Below the pieces are notes generated by a model. That model searched no databases. It was not told where the DNA came from and was given only the letters and a program-made list of their open reading frames with translations. DNA of 64,000 nt from JAHJQZ01 sp963676075. Lineage in GTDB: Bacteria; Pseudomonadota; Alphaproteobacteria; Rhizobiales; Devosiaceae. The translations under genes and the position numbers were made by a program. Positions 1 through 14,610 of the stretch are shown here, in pieces. Within the stretch, counting starts at the first letter, position 1. Every line of letters begins with the position of its first letter. Location: assembly GCA_963676075.2 (NCBI GenBank), contig CAXXNZ010000001.1, forward strand, positions 124,001 to 188,000, in the 5' to 3' direction.

Positions 1-2162
<2,162 letters not shown>

Positions 2163-2221
2163 TACAATTAATTTATTATTTATATTTAATTATTAATTTA
2201 AGAATTGATAATTTTAGTATT

Positions 2222-3284
2222 TCATCTTCTCCTATTTTTTCTGTAATGTTCCCTTTCCCTATCTCTTTCTCGGTAACTTTTATGCTAATTTCTCCTTTTT
2301 TAGTCATGTTCATAACTTTATTTATGGATTGGCTTTGAATGAAATCTTGAGTTAGGCTTATTCTTTGGTAGAGATGGCTTTTGTTATTATTTTTAGGGTG
2401 ATGGAGAAGACGACGAAGAAGAAGATGAATCAGAATCTGATGAGTCAGATGAATCAGATGAAGAAGAGTTAGAACTTGTTGATGACGGCACCCATGCTGT
2501 CACAGAAGTCAATTACTATTTTTTTTTCATTTCTTCTTCTTTTTTCAATCGTTCTTTTTCTTCTTATTCCTTTTTTGCTGCGTCTTCTGCTTCTTTTTTT
2601 TTTTTCAGCTCCAACGCTTTTCGTACTGCCTCTTCTTCTTATTATTTCCTTCTAACTTCTTCCTCCTTTTGTTTTTAAGCTTTTTCTTTTTCTTTTTGTT
2701 CACGATGACGACGACTAGAACTTCGAGTTCGGCTTCGATGTCTTGCAGGTTTTGAGTGACGGGATTATTGCTGTTCTTTTCGTTTTAGTTCAGCTTCTGC
2801 GAGACGTTTTTTCTTTTCAATTTCTTTTTATTTTTATTCTTCTTTATGTTATTTTCGGCGATCAAAATCATGTTAGCTTATTATATCTATTTTTATAATT
2901 TTTCCATCAATATATGATTCATTCATATAATTAAACGCTTACTCAATTGGCCCATTTGTTTCAAATTATACATATGCATAGCCTTAATTTTTAATAAAAA
3001 ATATAAATATTGTTTTTGAAACTTTTTTTCATTTTAACACGCTCGTCTATAGGAATCCTAACATTTGTTACCTTCCCATATTCGCTAAAAATCTCTTCAA
3101 GATGTTATTCATTAACATTTTTTGTAATTCCATTCACTACTAGTAATTGATTACTAGCTTGGACTTGATTATTCTCTTCTGTGTTAAGCTGGATTGATTT
3201 CTTTTCACTTTAATAATTTTCATTACAAATAAAAATGCTTTATTTTAACTTGGCATCACCTCCACTTTCGTTTCCTTTTGTCAT
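2222..3284 (-). CDS. RNPS1-like RRM/SR splicing-associated protein
   Basis: Starts at ATG 3284 and ends at TGA 2224-2222. One 40-nt intron (2983-3022, GT-AG) restores an otherwise broken frame, giving 340 residues. An RRM covers roughly residues 50-125: RNP2-like LLVVNGI, then the HLEEIFSEYGKV helix, RNP1-like YAYVQFE and a closing DGKIIKIDI strand. This RRM subtype resembles RNPS1/SR45 of the exon-junction and ASAP complexes. It is followed by an Arg/Ser stretch (RSRTRSSSRRHR), a long Lys/Glu helix, a Ser/Asp run and a basic RERDRERE tail. A role in splicing or mRNP assembly in the nucleus is inferred from the family. The stop lies only 60 nt from the convergent stop of the IQ-motif gene. 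The RRM call is strong; RNPS1 orthology is likely but not proved. Confidence 0.75.
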
Positions 3285-3367
3285 TTTTATATCTAAATAA
3301 AAATAAAGGTTATAATAATTGGAAAATTATTAAAAAAAATTATTTTAATTTTAATCAATCAAACATT

Positions 3368-3889
3368 ATGTCAGTTCAAAAATCAAAAGAAAATCTCTTC
3401 AAAGAAGCTCTTCATAATTCCTCACCTACTGCTTAAGTTTTTCATTTCTAATTGATTAGTTTTAAAGACAATAGAGTGATGAAGACACCGATACCAACTT
3501 TGCTATTTAAGAGATTAAAAGTCTTAATTCTCATTTATTTTAAACAAAAAGCATGATGGAACGTTAATTGACTGATATGCAACGAATTTCCCAATCATTA
3601 TGTACAATTATAAATTTTTTCCAACTGTTAAAATAGATGATTAATCTAATAAGTTTTAGTAAACAAGCAATATTTATGCCGAATATGGAGATACTTTTAG
3701 GAAATCTGATATTTATTTGCATGAACTAAAATAAAAGTTTATTTTTAGTTTTCTTTAAAAAGTTAAATTTTGTTTGAAAAAAGATAAAGAAAAAATGTTC
3801 TGATAATTTATGGGAGCTTTTTTTTTTTTATTCTCGTGGCATTGACAATTATCACAAGACGGGTGCTTAAAAAGTTTATGTTTAGATGA
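3368..3889 (+). CDS. Small tail-anchored SNARE-like protein (Sec20/Use1-like?)
   Basis: ATG 3368 to TGA 3887-3889. Three GT-AG introns (3437-3459, 23 nt; 3602-3636, 35 nt; 3737-3762, 26 nt) leave exactly 146 codons. The product has an N-terminal heptad-rich helix (about residues 35-85), a basic stretch (EKRQRKN), a single hydrophobic segment rich in Phe, Ile and Val (GSFFFFILVALTII), and a short basic tail (RRVLKKFMFR). That layout, helix then one C-terminal membrane anchor, is that of SNAREs of the Sec20/Use1 class acting in Golgi-to-ER transport. No HDEL-type signal is seen at the end. The gene structure is well supported because three independent introns keep the frame. The SNARE assignment is an inference from layout, and another tail-anchored coiled-coil protein is possible. 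Confidence 0.55.
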
Positions 3890-3990
3890 AACAAAAATTT
3901 TAGTAAATTAATTCAAATAATAAATAGTTATTTATGTTATATAAGAAAAACAATAATTATAAAATCCAGACTTTTATAACCCGAAATGTC

Positions 3991-5757
3991 TCATTTTTTC
4001 TCCAAAATAAATGCTCTTTCCTCTGCCCTCTAAGACACTTCCAAAGAAAATTTCATTGCTTTAAATTAATTAATCGTCTCTTCATCTTCTTCCAGAATAT
4101 TTTCATTGCCTATAAAAAATTACTCTTCATTATTTCTTTAAGTGCTAATAACTCTTTGAGTCTCAAAACTTAGTAAATGTTAAGTGTTTATTACAATATT
4201 GTCTTCGATAGTTTTCTATTCTTCATTTGATTCTTAATCCTCGCTATGCATGATCAGTACCTCCTGTTCTTATTATTATTCCTTTTCTTCGTTGAAGACA
4301 CTTACAATGACAGGCTATTCACTAAATATGTTTCCTGCATACATTTCCCCAACACTAGGTCTCTCAATTTCTACCCATTCCTAATTATTAATTTATTTTT
4401 TTTCCACATTATTTTTCTTATACACAATTACACTTTTCCCAATTTGAATTGCAGTTCCCAAAATCCATTTGGATAAAGGAAATTGTTCAGTTAATAAAAC
4501 CAGAGTCCCAAATTTTGATTTTTCGTCACAAAGATAGAAATTTCCATTGATTAAGGATATAGAGCAATGGGAACGGGAAATTGAAATATCTACTGCACGA
4601 AGATCACAATCAACACTTCTCCCCTTTATTAATATATACATTAACAAAAAATAAATAAATAAACAATTTTGAGTTTAGATTTTAAAGAAAAATCAAGCAC
4701 AAAAATCCCTGTAATTTAATTGTTTTCCTCTCCAAGCATTTCAATATAAATTGTATCCCCATGTGATTTTCCAAATTTTATTAAATCGTACTATTTTTCA
4801 TTAGCAATAATTTTTTCTAAACAAAATTAATATAAACAAGTATCATTCTTACTCGGAAATTTTGAATGACACAGCTCACAGTTCAATCCCTTCCATTAAA
4901 TAAAATAACTATTACTTCCTTCTTTTTTAATAATTTTGCTTTCTAGTCACTACTAAAGACATTTCACATGGATATATTTCATTGTCCCAGCACATTAACA
5001 CGGACTAATCAACGGGTCATTTTTTTCTTATCCACTTAAGCAGATTCTACATACAGGCTTTGTCTTGTCATTGCTTGTTTCATTAGGATAAGAGTAAAGC
5101 TATTCATTATCTTGTTATGTTAAATTTTCATCATTAAGACTACTAGAATTAGATAATTTTTAATTTTTCTTGTGTATTTTACTCACTCGGAATCGTATTC
5201 GCCCAAGTTTAAATATCATTCCATGTTTTAGCATAAACCTGCAATTCCACTTTTTAAAATTAATTGATTGATTTCTAAATTTAGTGAAAAAAAAAACTAA
5301 CTTTGTAAGCATTTTTCTGTTACCTTATAGCATACCAAACAGAATTATCTGCTAGACCTGATCCTTCTTTCTCTGCAAAACTGCTATTATTTAAATAATA
5401 ATCTGAATTTTAATAGATGAATTCACTTATTATTTCATAGTTCTTTTTTATAATAATAATACAAATTAATTATTATTACGTAAGGAACATCCTCATATTT
5501 GTTTACAATTTTTGCTTAATTTAAATTTTGCGACTTGATTAATAAACCTTACAAACATTAAATTAAATTTTAGGCCTTACAAGGACTGTTAACAGTAACT
5601 TTATTAATTTCTAAATCTTTTGAATCAAAATCAAATAGACCGTTATAATTCTCACCCCAATTAAGAATATTAAAGAAACTAAATAAAGTTAGTGAAATGA
5701 TTAAAGTTACAAGGTCTCAGGAGGAAATTTTGGTTTCTAGCTAGTACAAGCACCCAT
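3991..5757 (-). CDS. RING-CH (RINGv) zinc finger plus FHA domain protein
   Basis: The likely start is ATG 5757 (MGACTS, a candidate N-myristoylation and palmitoylation signal); TGA 3993-3991 ends it. The first intron is a clear 32-nt GT-AG; further small introns lie between about 5200 and 5600 and their exact edges are not resolved. Around nt 4820-5070 the frame reads a RING-CH finger: VCRICLSG, then SPCQCAGTMKYIHVKC, LQQWLES and a final CELC pair. The invariant Trp after the second zinc ligand set is a TGA codon and one residue of CQC is TAA. FHA-type sequence flanks it, with FKLGRIRFRV before the finger and GRSVDCDL...ISRSHCSI after it. RING-CH proteins are E3 ubiquitin ligases and FHA domains bind phosphothreonine, so a membrane-linked E3 reading phosphorylated partners is inferred. 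The acidic Gln-rich C-terminus is unassigned. Confidence 0.72.
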
Positions 5758-5901
5758 TTATAAAAGCAATGTTTAAATTATAATTATTAGTGAATTTAGA
5801 AGTTTATTTGTAATAAATTGAGTTTTTTTAGTAATCAAGAAATTTTCAAAATAATTCTATAATTTTAATTGTTTAAATTAAATAATTTTATTTTTTAAAA
5901 A

Positions 5902-7893
5902 TCAAAATTTAACAGCATCAAATTTATTAAAATCTCCAAAATCCTCCTCCTTTTTTTCAGTTTTCTCCTTTTCCTCACTCTATATTTATTTCGCAATCCC
6001 AGCAAAATCAAAGTCAATTTTCTTATTCTCATTATCCTTTTACTCTTTATCCTTCTCCTCCTATTCTCTTTCTTGAACCTCTTACACAGAATATACTGAT
6101 TTTGTATCAAGTTCAAAATTAAAATTAAATTCAACAGGTTTCTATCCACTAGTTTTATTGAATTAATCTTAAATGTTTTCAAAAAGATTTGAATGCTTTT
6201 CAGCACTAGATTGAAATTCAAAAGGAAATGGCTTAGGTTATTCGGATTTTGTAACAACTGGCCATGGTTACTAGCTTGTATATTTTTAATGAAGGATCTC
6301 TTAGACTTCTTCTTGGAATGAGCTTTCATTTTAACCTTCCTTAGCAAACCCCTCAGTTTCTGAATAATCATTTGCTTCTTCATCATTAATTAATTCTCCT
6401 TTTTTCCAAAAACAAATTATTTTTTTTAGTTTTTTTAAAATTTTGAATCTGCATTTCAAACACTTCATACCTGCCAAATAATTTCTACACTCCTCTGTTT
6501 AACAAACCATGTAAGTCACCACAATTACTACCAGTGAGCAAAATACAGCCACACAAATTATCATTATATTTGTTCTAAATTGTTTCTTCGTTAATCTTAA
6601 TTATTCCGACTCAAAGAAATCTGTTATATCAGGTGGGAAGATAACCTTTGCTCGTCCGAAACTATAAATTATATTATCTGGGTTTATATCTCTTTATAGC
6701 ATGACAACAATATTTTTCAGTATTGGTTCTCCAAGAAGTATTATCTAAGATTCGGGATCAAAGCTTTATTAAAAATTGAATAAGCATTTAAAACGTTAAG
6801 CACCGAAATCAAACATACATTATTTTAGCATCCAAGGGAACATTGGAAGAGTGATAGATTTTTTTTTACCAAAAGAAAGTGTAATATTAAAATCAAGTTC
6901 ATCAAAAAATAGTTATCTAATCGCAGAACATGACAAATAATTCGTTCCCTCTTAAATTGTACAATCAAATCCTTTTTCTCCAAAATAATTCATCACTTAT
7001 GTAAATATACTTGTTGGTAAGACAATACAGGAACTAGTTAATGAAAATTCACTCAAAGTAGGTTTTTGTATTGTCAATTTAAATGCTTTTTCCTATCCAT
7101 TTTAATTAAATGAAATCACTGTGATTGGGATGCTATTATCATCAATTATCATAATAGGTTGTTCAACCATTTATTCGAATATAGAAGTTTCAGTCTTTAT
7201 TATATTAAGAGTAAATTGTTAAGAAGAGGCTGGTGATAATATTAATGCTTAAAAATTTGATTGAAAAAGTTGATTAAGACTAATACCACCATCTATATCA
7301 GAATTTATTTCAAAAGGTTCATACATTGAATTTACTAACATTATTTAATCCCGAAATAGTTGGATTCCCGATATTTTAATAGTTGCATTTAAGAAGTCGC
7401 CTTAGAAAGGAAAGCTTAAGCATTAGGATTAGTTTGTTGCAGCAAATTAGTTATTTTCAGCAGCACAACCAAAGAGATCTTCAACTTTACTATCACATTC
7501 AATGATTGTTTTCTTCTTTTTCTTTTTACTGATTAATTAACAATAAGCACATGCATTATCTCTCAACCAATTTCCAATAGAAAATTAAAATTCTGTTACC
7601 ATAGTCATGACAGATTTTTTTTTAATGTTATCTTAAATTTTTGCGGATAATGTATAATATAAATCAGGTTATTTGCAAAGCTGTTAGGATATACTATCAT
7701 TTTAAGAGCAAAGACCAATTGTTAAATTATTTATGAGATATTATTTATTTAATTAACATTATGCTGCATAGTCTGGCAATTCTGGTAATTAAAAATAGTC
7801 CTTATTAGCTTAATTACGGTAGAGATAAACCGAGGAGTCTGTGGAAATGAATTTCAGAAAGAAAAGAATAGATAGAGAGAAAATAATTCGCAT
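5902..7893 (-). CDS. Type I membrane pepsin-like protein lacking catalytic Asp (pseudoprotease)
   Basis: ATG 7893 to TGA 5904-5902, 663 residues, no introns. It begins with a signal peptide (MRIIFSLSILFFLKFIS). The lumenal part has the cysteine spacing and the C-terminal signature of A1 aspartic proteases (IILLGEPILKNIVVMLQRD, like the ILGDVFLR...D region). The usual DTG/DSG triads are not visible: where the second should be, the sequence reads SLTSSCIVLPTSIF, and no DTG is found near the first. A transmembrane helix (about residues 445-470, IMIICVAVFCSLVVIVVTYM) is followed by a basic, cysteine-rich juxtamembrane stretch and a roughly 170-residue Glu/Gln-rich cytoplasmic tail ending DFGDFNKFDAVKF. 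A catalytically dead surface or granule receptor-like protein is inferred. An active protease with an unusual site cannot be fully excluded. Confidence 0.65.
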
Positions 7894-8062
7894 TTTTATT
7901 GTAAATAGATTTATATTTTCTTAATATTTCTGAAATAATTACAAAAATTAATTTAAAAATTTAATTTTTTTTTTTCATAACAATTTATTTTTATTTTATT
8001 TATATATATATTGTTAAATTTATAAAAAAAAAAAAAATAACTAAAACACTATTCATAACTTA

Positions 8063-10956
8063 ATGACTTAAATTAACTAAATTCTTCATTCTTCACCTCT
8101 GCTTCCTTTCCCTCAACATTTCCCAACCTCAGAAAAAACACTTCAAAATACCACACGTTTTTAATCCCTCTATGAATAATCCTTTTACAATGGTCATAAA
8201 AAAAAGCGAAGTTTTAATGAAACGCTGAACTAACCAATACTTTCAACCACAATTTATCCTGAAAATCGACATTTGAATGTAATTGCAGCGGAGTATGGAA
8301 AGAATTAAGGACATTAGATGTGCTATTCCTAAAGTTTTTGTAATAGGGGTAATAAATGAAAGGATTAAATAAAGAAATCTTTGTAAAAGAGTAATAGTCA
8401 AATCGATAATAAAATTACGGCGATGTATGATAAATATTTTAATTGTTTGACAAATTAATAAAAAGTTCATCCTTTGTTTTTAATTCCTCCAGTATTAGAA
8501 AAGAATTTCCTCTTACAGAATTAAAAATTTTAAACAATGTCTATGCTATCAAAAGAAAATTGTTAGGAATTTTTAAAAGCTTATCCTGAAATGAAACATA
8601 GTCTGTAATTTGAAAAAGAAGAAGAAAAAAGAGAAAAGAGTTTTGAATCCATTAATAATACAATAACGTAAAGTAAAAATGAGGTTGAGAAATTAAAGAA
8701 GAAACTCTAATATTTAAAAGAAAGTTTCACTTATGATCCTAATAATTATCTCCGCGAACTAAGTGAATAAGATAAATAAGTTATAAAAAAAATGTAATAA
8801 ATAGAAAAAAAGATTTAATAAAAATCTGCACCTCGTTATACGATTTCTAATTTATAAACAACATTAATTTCTAATAATATGTAATAGGGTCGGATTAATT
8901 AATTTCTAAAAACATAAAATTTCAAAAAGTTTTCAAAAGGAATAAGCAATTTTAAATAGTAGTCAGCAGAACGTTATTAAATTTTCTGTCCCAAGATCAA
9001 AATTCTTCATAAAGAAGATGTGTAATATTTTTCTATGGCATAAAAAATGCAAACTAAGAACTATTGGCGCAAAAACAATAAAGATTCACTTGATTTTGAT
9101 TAGTCAGTTATAAATTAAGACACATAAACATAATAAAATGAAGAAAAAAGAGAAAGTTTTAACACAAGAAAACCTGTTATAATTGAACTTTAGTTTAAAA
9201 GAATGAATGTGAGATGATTAAATGCCGAGAAAGAAAATATCTAATGAAAACCATAGTAAAGAGAAGTAGGAACTTTTAATTGTTTTAATGGGTTTGGGAT
9301 ACTTTATGGAGGTATTTCTGGGGATATTATTAAAACAATTTGCTTAATTAATTTTTGTTTAATTTTTACTTTGTTAATCAATTTTAGCTGATTTCACATG
9401 AAAAAATATTAATTGGAAAGGACAAGGTTAGTTATTTTTATATTTAAATTAGGAAGTACTTTTTAGGTCCATAGTATGAGAGGTATGGCCATTCAGCTGT
9501 TTAAATGAATTCAAAAATTTATTATTATGGAGGTTAGAATAAATTGTTCTCATTTTTTCAAGGTGAAACTAAACTAACTTTACCTAAAAATGAAAGAGAT
9601 CCTGGGCCGCATAATATACTAATTAATGGCATTACCTGTAATTTAATTTGTTATATATATCCTTTTTAAAGGTTTTGATATAAGTAATAATTATTCCTTT
9701 GTAATTATATATAGCTACCAAAGAATGAACCGAATTACCACAAATTTAAAGTTTATTAGACATTCTTGAGCCAAGACGCAATCATGTAGCTGTGACATTG
9801 GGAAAGCATATGTTAATTCATGGTGGTGTTGGACCCTATAATTCATTTTTAAATGATTTATGAGCTTTTGATTTTGGTTTATATTATTTTTGATAATTCA
9901 ATTGAAATAGGATCAAATCGTTGAACATATTATGCACTAGAAGAAACCTACTTTTATTAAGAAGGCATAGCGTTTCATAAAGCGTGTACTGTTTTTTATC
10001 CAGATCGCGAGAAGATAATGTTAGGGAAAGCACCAGTTGGTGATATATTTCATAAAAATGCTAAAATGGTTGATTAAAATTTAAAGTATATTTTTTTAAA
10101 GATAAAACAAGAAGGAATATATTTTTTTGGTGGGAAAAAGGGGTTTCAATCTGTTTCAAACGAATTAGCGATTCTCATTGTTGATTCACTCCCGCTCAAA
10201 TGAATTAAACCTGAAACATTGGGCACACCACCTGCCGCTCGATGTCAGCACTCTATGATGTATTTAAGTAAATATGGGATAATTTTAATATACGGAGGGA
10301 AAAATGACTTACTTTCTCAAGGGGCATTTCTATCGGATTTGTGAATTTTAAGACTCTCAAATTTGAATTGGATTAATATTAATTATTATAAAAATGCAAA
10401 GGAAGTTGGCCGAGCAGATCATCACATGTTTGCTATTGGTAAATTTTGATTTTTTGTTTTTAGTTTTTAAATTTATAAAAAAGAAAATAAAGTTTTAGTC
10501 TTTGGTGGGTTTAATGAAAAGGGGTTCTTATCAATGCATCCCGTGTATTTTAATTTGCTTTTATGGAAACAATTAGAATCAACTCCTTAATAATAATATG
10601 GCCAAATTTCTAAAACTAAATTTTTGGTTTTTCTTTTTTTTTCTCTCAAATTAATTTGATTTAGGAATAATAATAGGAAAATGATATGATTATTGAAAAT
10701 CAACTTTACTAAGCGGAATAACTTCTTAATAATAAAGAAACCAAATAAATCACAACAGAAAAATTTAATACAACTTAAAATATTGTAAGATTAATAAGAA
10801 TATTTTAAATATTTATTTTTTCAGCATTTTAAACCAAATAGTAAAGTCAGATACTCCTCACTTGAACTTGCGCAAAAGGTTTAATAACAGCCTTATCATA
10901 CTATTTTAAAGCAAGGACATTATATTTAATAAAAAAAAATGAATTTATAATATTGA
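8063..10956 (+). CDS. Kelch-repeat protein with N-terminal coiled coil
   Basis: ATG 8063 is in frame with a long Lys/Glu/Gln coiled-coil region (nt ~8540-9250). From about 9270 the frame, interrupted by several short introns, reads kelch blades: GILYGG, RYGHSAVQMNSKIYYYGG, MLIHGGVGPYNSFLNDLW, IYFFGGKKG, IILIYGGKND and VLVFGGFNE. The Trp in NDLWAFDF and in KEWTEL is TGA, and both fit the kelch consensus (GG...NDLW). At least five or six blades are visible, so a beta-propeller is expected. It ends in a charged Gln-rich tail at TGA 10954-10956. Kelch propellers are protein-binding scaffolds, often cytoskeletal or E3 adaptors; no BTB or F-box is visible. Not all intron edges were resolved, notably around 9330-9480 and 10440-10500. 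An alternative start at ATG 8537 would drop about 158 residues. Confidence 0.72.
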
Positions 10957-10999
10957 TAAATTTATATTGCTTATTTATTTTAATAACTAATTTAAACTT

Positions 11000-12673
11000 T
11001 CATTGCAATTATTTTTCTTTTTCTTTTAACATTTCTAATTTGTCAATTATTTCTATTAAAGTGATTCTTTTATAAATTTCACAGACACACCGTTCAATAA
11101 TATTTTCAATTTCGATTATTCCAAATCTTTTATAATCTTTTTATTAAAAATAATAACCTTTCATTAAATGGTAGTCCATTCGACATATTCCCAAAAAATG
11201 AAAACTAATTATTTTTACAAGCTTAACAAATATCAATAGCCACATCCTATGCTTTCTCTATTTTCTAAAATGCAATTGTTTCACTAAAGACTTCATATAA
11301 TACAAGTCCATACTATCAGATATCACTTTCAAAAGTCTTTTCAGATAATGTAAACAATTCAATTGGATAATATCTTAACGAATTAAAATTGCAAACGTAT
11401 TATTTTGTTTACAAGTTATTAAAATATTTCATTATCATAAATTCTTAAATTTTTATCCCAGAGCGAAAATCAAGAAAAATATTATTTAACTATAAATTTG
11501 AATGGAAGAGTCCATTGTTGTGTATAAACTCTAATGCATGAGCTACTCCCAAGGCTATTTTTATTTTTTATCGAAATGTAAAATGGCGTTTGTCTCTGAA
11601 AATTAGTGTAGCAAAATCAATTTTCATTTGCTCACAAACTATATAAACTTTAATTCTTTAATGATCTTTTTTCACAGTCCTCCAATTCACACAACTTCCA
11701 TAAACTTACACAAGATTCTTATGTCGTAATTAATGCATTTTTTAAACTTTTCTTATCAAAGTCATATAGTCCTCGCCTTTAATATTTAGCACTCGAACCA
11801 CAACACCTTTGTTCCCATATTGTCCAATCAAAGTTTTTCTTTAGCAAATTTCGTTTGGGTCTAATTAGCAATTTTTATTGATTCAAAGTAGTTCTTTATT
11901 TGTATTTTGAATCATGATTAATAAAGGCTCATGGAAATGATACATAAAGTTATAAAATTCTTATAATTAGAGGCCAACTGGCAATGCTAACTAAGATAAA
12001 ATGCTATCCATTCATTGGCTTTTGATTTTAATACTAATAGGATCAATTTGAATAATTGCTGAATTACTTTAAGCTTCCTAACTGAGTGTTTATATTTATT
12101 CTAAATATTTATTTTTTAAATTAGTTAAAGTTTTGAGAAGTTTGATTTTTTTAAAGGGTAAAAATAATATTTTTTTGGGTTAACTTGTTATAAATGAATC
12201 ATTTTCGTTTAGAAAAAATGATTCAGTATTACATTGTCTTATAAAATAGCGTTTTAAATTATCCAATTTAGGTTTATTATTGCTTGGGTTTAAAAGACTC
12301 AAACATCCTATACAATTTTATTCTATTGACTCATAATTATTAAAAAAAGTATTTTGTTTCTTTTTAGCAAATGCGGTCCAATAATAATTCAATAACTCTT
12401 CATTAAAAATAAGACTTTTTTCATACCAATATGAATTCTTTTTACAAAAGCAATTAAATGCAACATAAATTAGGAAAACAAAGAATATTCCAATAAGGAG
12501 AAATGTTAATACTTTTATAAAGGAACTTGATAGTAAAGAACTACCTTTAGGAAAATAATAAAAAAGAAATTATTACTATAAAGGGTAACTGAATTGGGTA
12601 TTTCAACTGATTTTACTTGCTTTAAAGAGCAAATAATCAAAAGATTATAAAGTAAATAAATTTATAAATTCAT
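11000..12673 (-). CDS. Single-pass membrane pseudokinase
   Basis: ATG 12673 to TGA 11002-11000. Two introns (32 nt near the 5' end, 31 nt near the 3' end) leave exactly 537 codons. Layout: signal peptide (NLQIYLLYNLLIICSL), a very short lumenal segment, a transmembrane helix (IKVLTFLLIGIFFVFLIYVAF), a cytoplasmic linker of about 170 residues, then a protein-kinase fold. The kinase part is degenerate at every catalytic element: glycine loop LIGQYGNKGVVVRVL without the VAIK lysine, catalytic loop FHSNLQLNNIFLD where HRDLKPNN is expected, and no DFG. The fold itself is intact: YYPIELF and SDIWQYGLVLYEVF (Trp by TGA) match the APE and DxW motifs, and IIERCVCEIYKRITLIEII matches the end of the domain. 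A signalling scaffold or allosteric receptor is inferred. Its stop lies 44 nt from that of the kelch gene. Confidence 0.7.
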
Positions 12674-12839
12674 TTAGTTTTTTTATAGTGTTTAAATTAT
12701 TATTTAATAATAATAATAAATAATAATAATTATTTGTTTATACTCATTTTAAACATTATGTTTTCCTTATTTTTTTAATATAAATTGAATTACTAAATAC
12801 ATAAATTCTGATTTGGAAATATTGAGTTACAAAGTATAA

Positions 12840-14548
12840 ATGGAAATAACTAAAATAGACAATAATTATCATTTTGAGATATAATAAGACCCCGTCGAAA
12901 TTAAAATTAAAAAGGATTACTAATTCCTAAAAAAAATCGGAAAAGGGGGATTTGGTGTCGTTTGAAAGTGCATTCGCAATTCTGATAATATTTGTTGCGC
13001 AATTAAAGTTATAAATTTAGGAACTAACTTTTAAATTAGGTTGTTTCATTGAACCAAGTCAAACCTAAAAGAAAATAGCGTTAATAAAAAGAAAAAATAA
13101 TATTCTCGTAATTATCTCATTCCAATATTGTTGAATTTTACAAAGTTATTTTTATTTTTTCTAAATAATCTTAATAATAATAAATAGGTACGAGAAAGTA
13201 AAAAAAGAATGTTTATAATAATGGAATATATGCCAAATGGAACATTGAGAGATTGGTTCCATTAAAACCATAAAAAGGGGGTGTGATTTACTGAGTACGA
13301 AACGAGTATCATTATTAAACAAATATTACTTGCTATTAATTATTTGCATACTAATAATATAATTCATCGGGATTTAAAGCCAGGTAACCGTAAATCCAAT
13401 AATATGACGTTTTATTAGAAAATTTATTAGTTTAGAGTTATGACCCAATCCATATAAAGTTGACTGACTTTGGGTTAAGTAAGTAGTTTTCATCTGTTTC
13501 TGAAAATTGGTTTCTTGATAAATGTGGAACATGAAAATATATGGCTCCTGAATTTAGTAGTTTAAAATATTTTAGTAAAGTTTTAACTTTTTTGTTTTCA
13601 TAAAATAATGTTTATCTTTTTAAGCCTGTTGATATTTGAAATATCGGAATTATTATGTACCAACTGCTTCATGAAGGCAAACATCCAATCTATGAAAAAG
13701 ATCTTACTAGAGAAGATTATTTTAAAAAAATTGCACACCCATAATGGAAGTTAAAAGAATCACTATCAAAAAGTGCGAAGAGCTTTTTCTTTAAAATGAC
13801 TGCATAATTACCATCTGATAGATACACAGCAAACCAAGCGTTAAACCACCCTTGAATTACTTAATAGTTGTGCGAGAATTAGATTCCGCTGACAATTGAT
13901 GAAAATTTTTTGGTATTTCAGAATATGAGATCCTTTGTTTAGAAAATATGTGCAATTATGATAATCAATGATATGAGAAAAAAAGAGAAATAAATTAAAA
14001 AAACTAAAAAATCATGCATAAAATCTTTGTTTTCAGAAAAGGATTATTCTCCAAAATGCTACGATTACTTAAATGACAATCAGTGGGATTTAGTTTAATC
14101 GCCAACTCCAACTGATCCTTCCGAGCGTTCACCGCTTTTGCATCTTCCTTTAATATCTCTACTCCCAATTCCAATTAAATCAAAATCACCAAAAAATTTA
14201 AGAACCTGGAAAAGCAATACAATCCTTTCAAAGCCAGTACAATGCAATATTTAAAGAAAAAGTACTATAACTTTAGGAATTAACAGAATTAGTTTAAATA
14301 GTTTTTAAGGTGTGAATAGTTGTTATTCGAAAGTGAAAAAATAAAAAGAAAAATCTAAAATAAATTAAACGAAAAATTAACGTAAAGGAAGTATGGAATT
14401 ATAATATTAGAATATAAAATAATCAAGAAATACTCTTACTACCTTTCCAATGATTACTAAAAAAGAGTGCATAAAGAACCGAGGTGGAAGTATTATATTA
14501 TCCAACTAAAAAAAAAATCTTACTAATAATGTGTCTATTATTAACTGA
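12840..14548 (+). CDS. Serine/threonine protein kinase
   Basis: ATG 12840 to TGA 14546-14548. Four GT-AG introns of 32, 43, 35 and 45 nt leave exactly 518 codons. All catalytic elements are present: glycine loop IGKGGFGVVWKC, CAIKV lysine, IIMEYMPNG hinge, IIHRDLKPENLL catalytic loop, KLTDFGLSK, a CGTWKYMAPE activation segment, VDIWNIGIIMYQLL and the closing DRYTANQALNHPWI. Four of the conserved or near-conserved Trp codons (VVW, GTW, DIW, HPW) are TGA, which makes this gene the best single proof of the code. The catalytic-loop intron falls inside the Glu codon of KPEN. The group is CAMK/ULK-like. The roughly 200-residue C-terminal tail is Ser/Lys/Asn-rich with SP sites and no recognisable domain. 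It phosphorylates unknown substrates, presumably in the cytosol. Confidence 0.85.
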
Positions 14549-14610
14549 TAAATGTATTTTTTTAATGAAAAAAAAATAAAATTATTTAATTGGAAAAATT
14601 GAAATAATTT

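Noticed and set aside
5895..6386. 163-residue standard-code frame on the minus strand
   Set aside because: It is a shadow of the pepsin-like gene in another frame; the real frame, read with Gln/Trp reassignment, continues 663 residues from a signal peptide.
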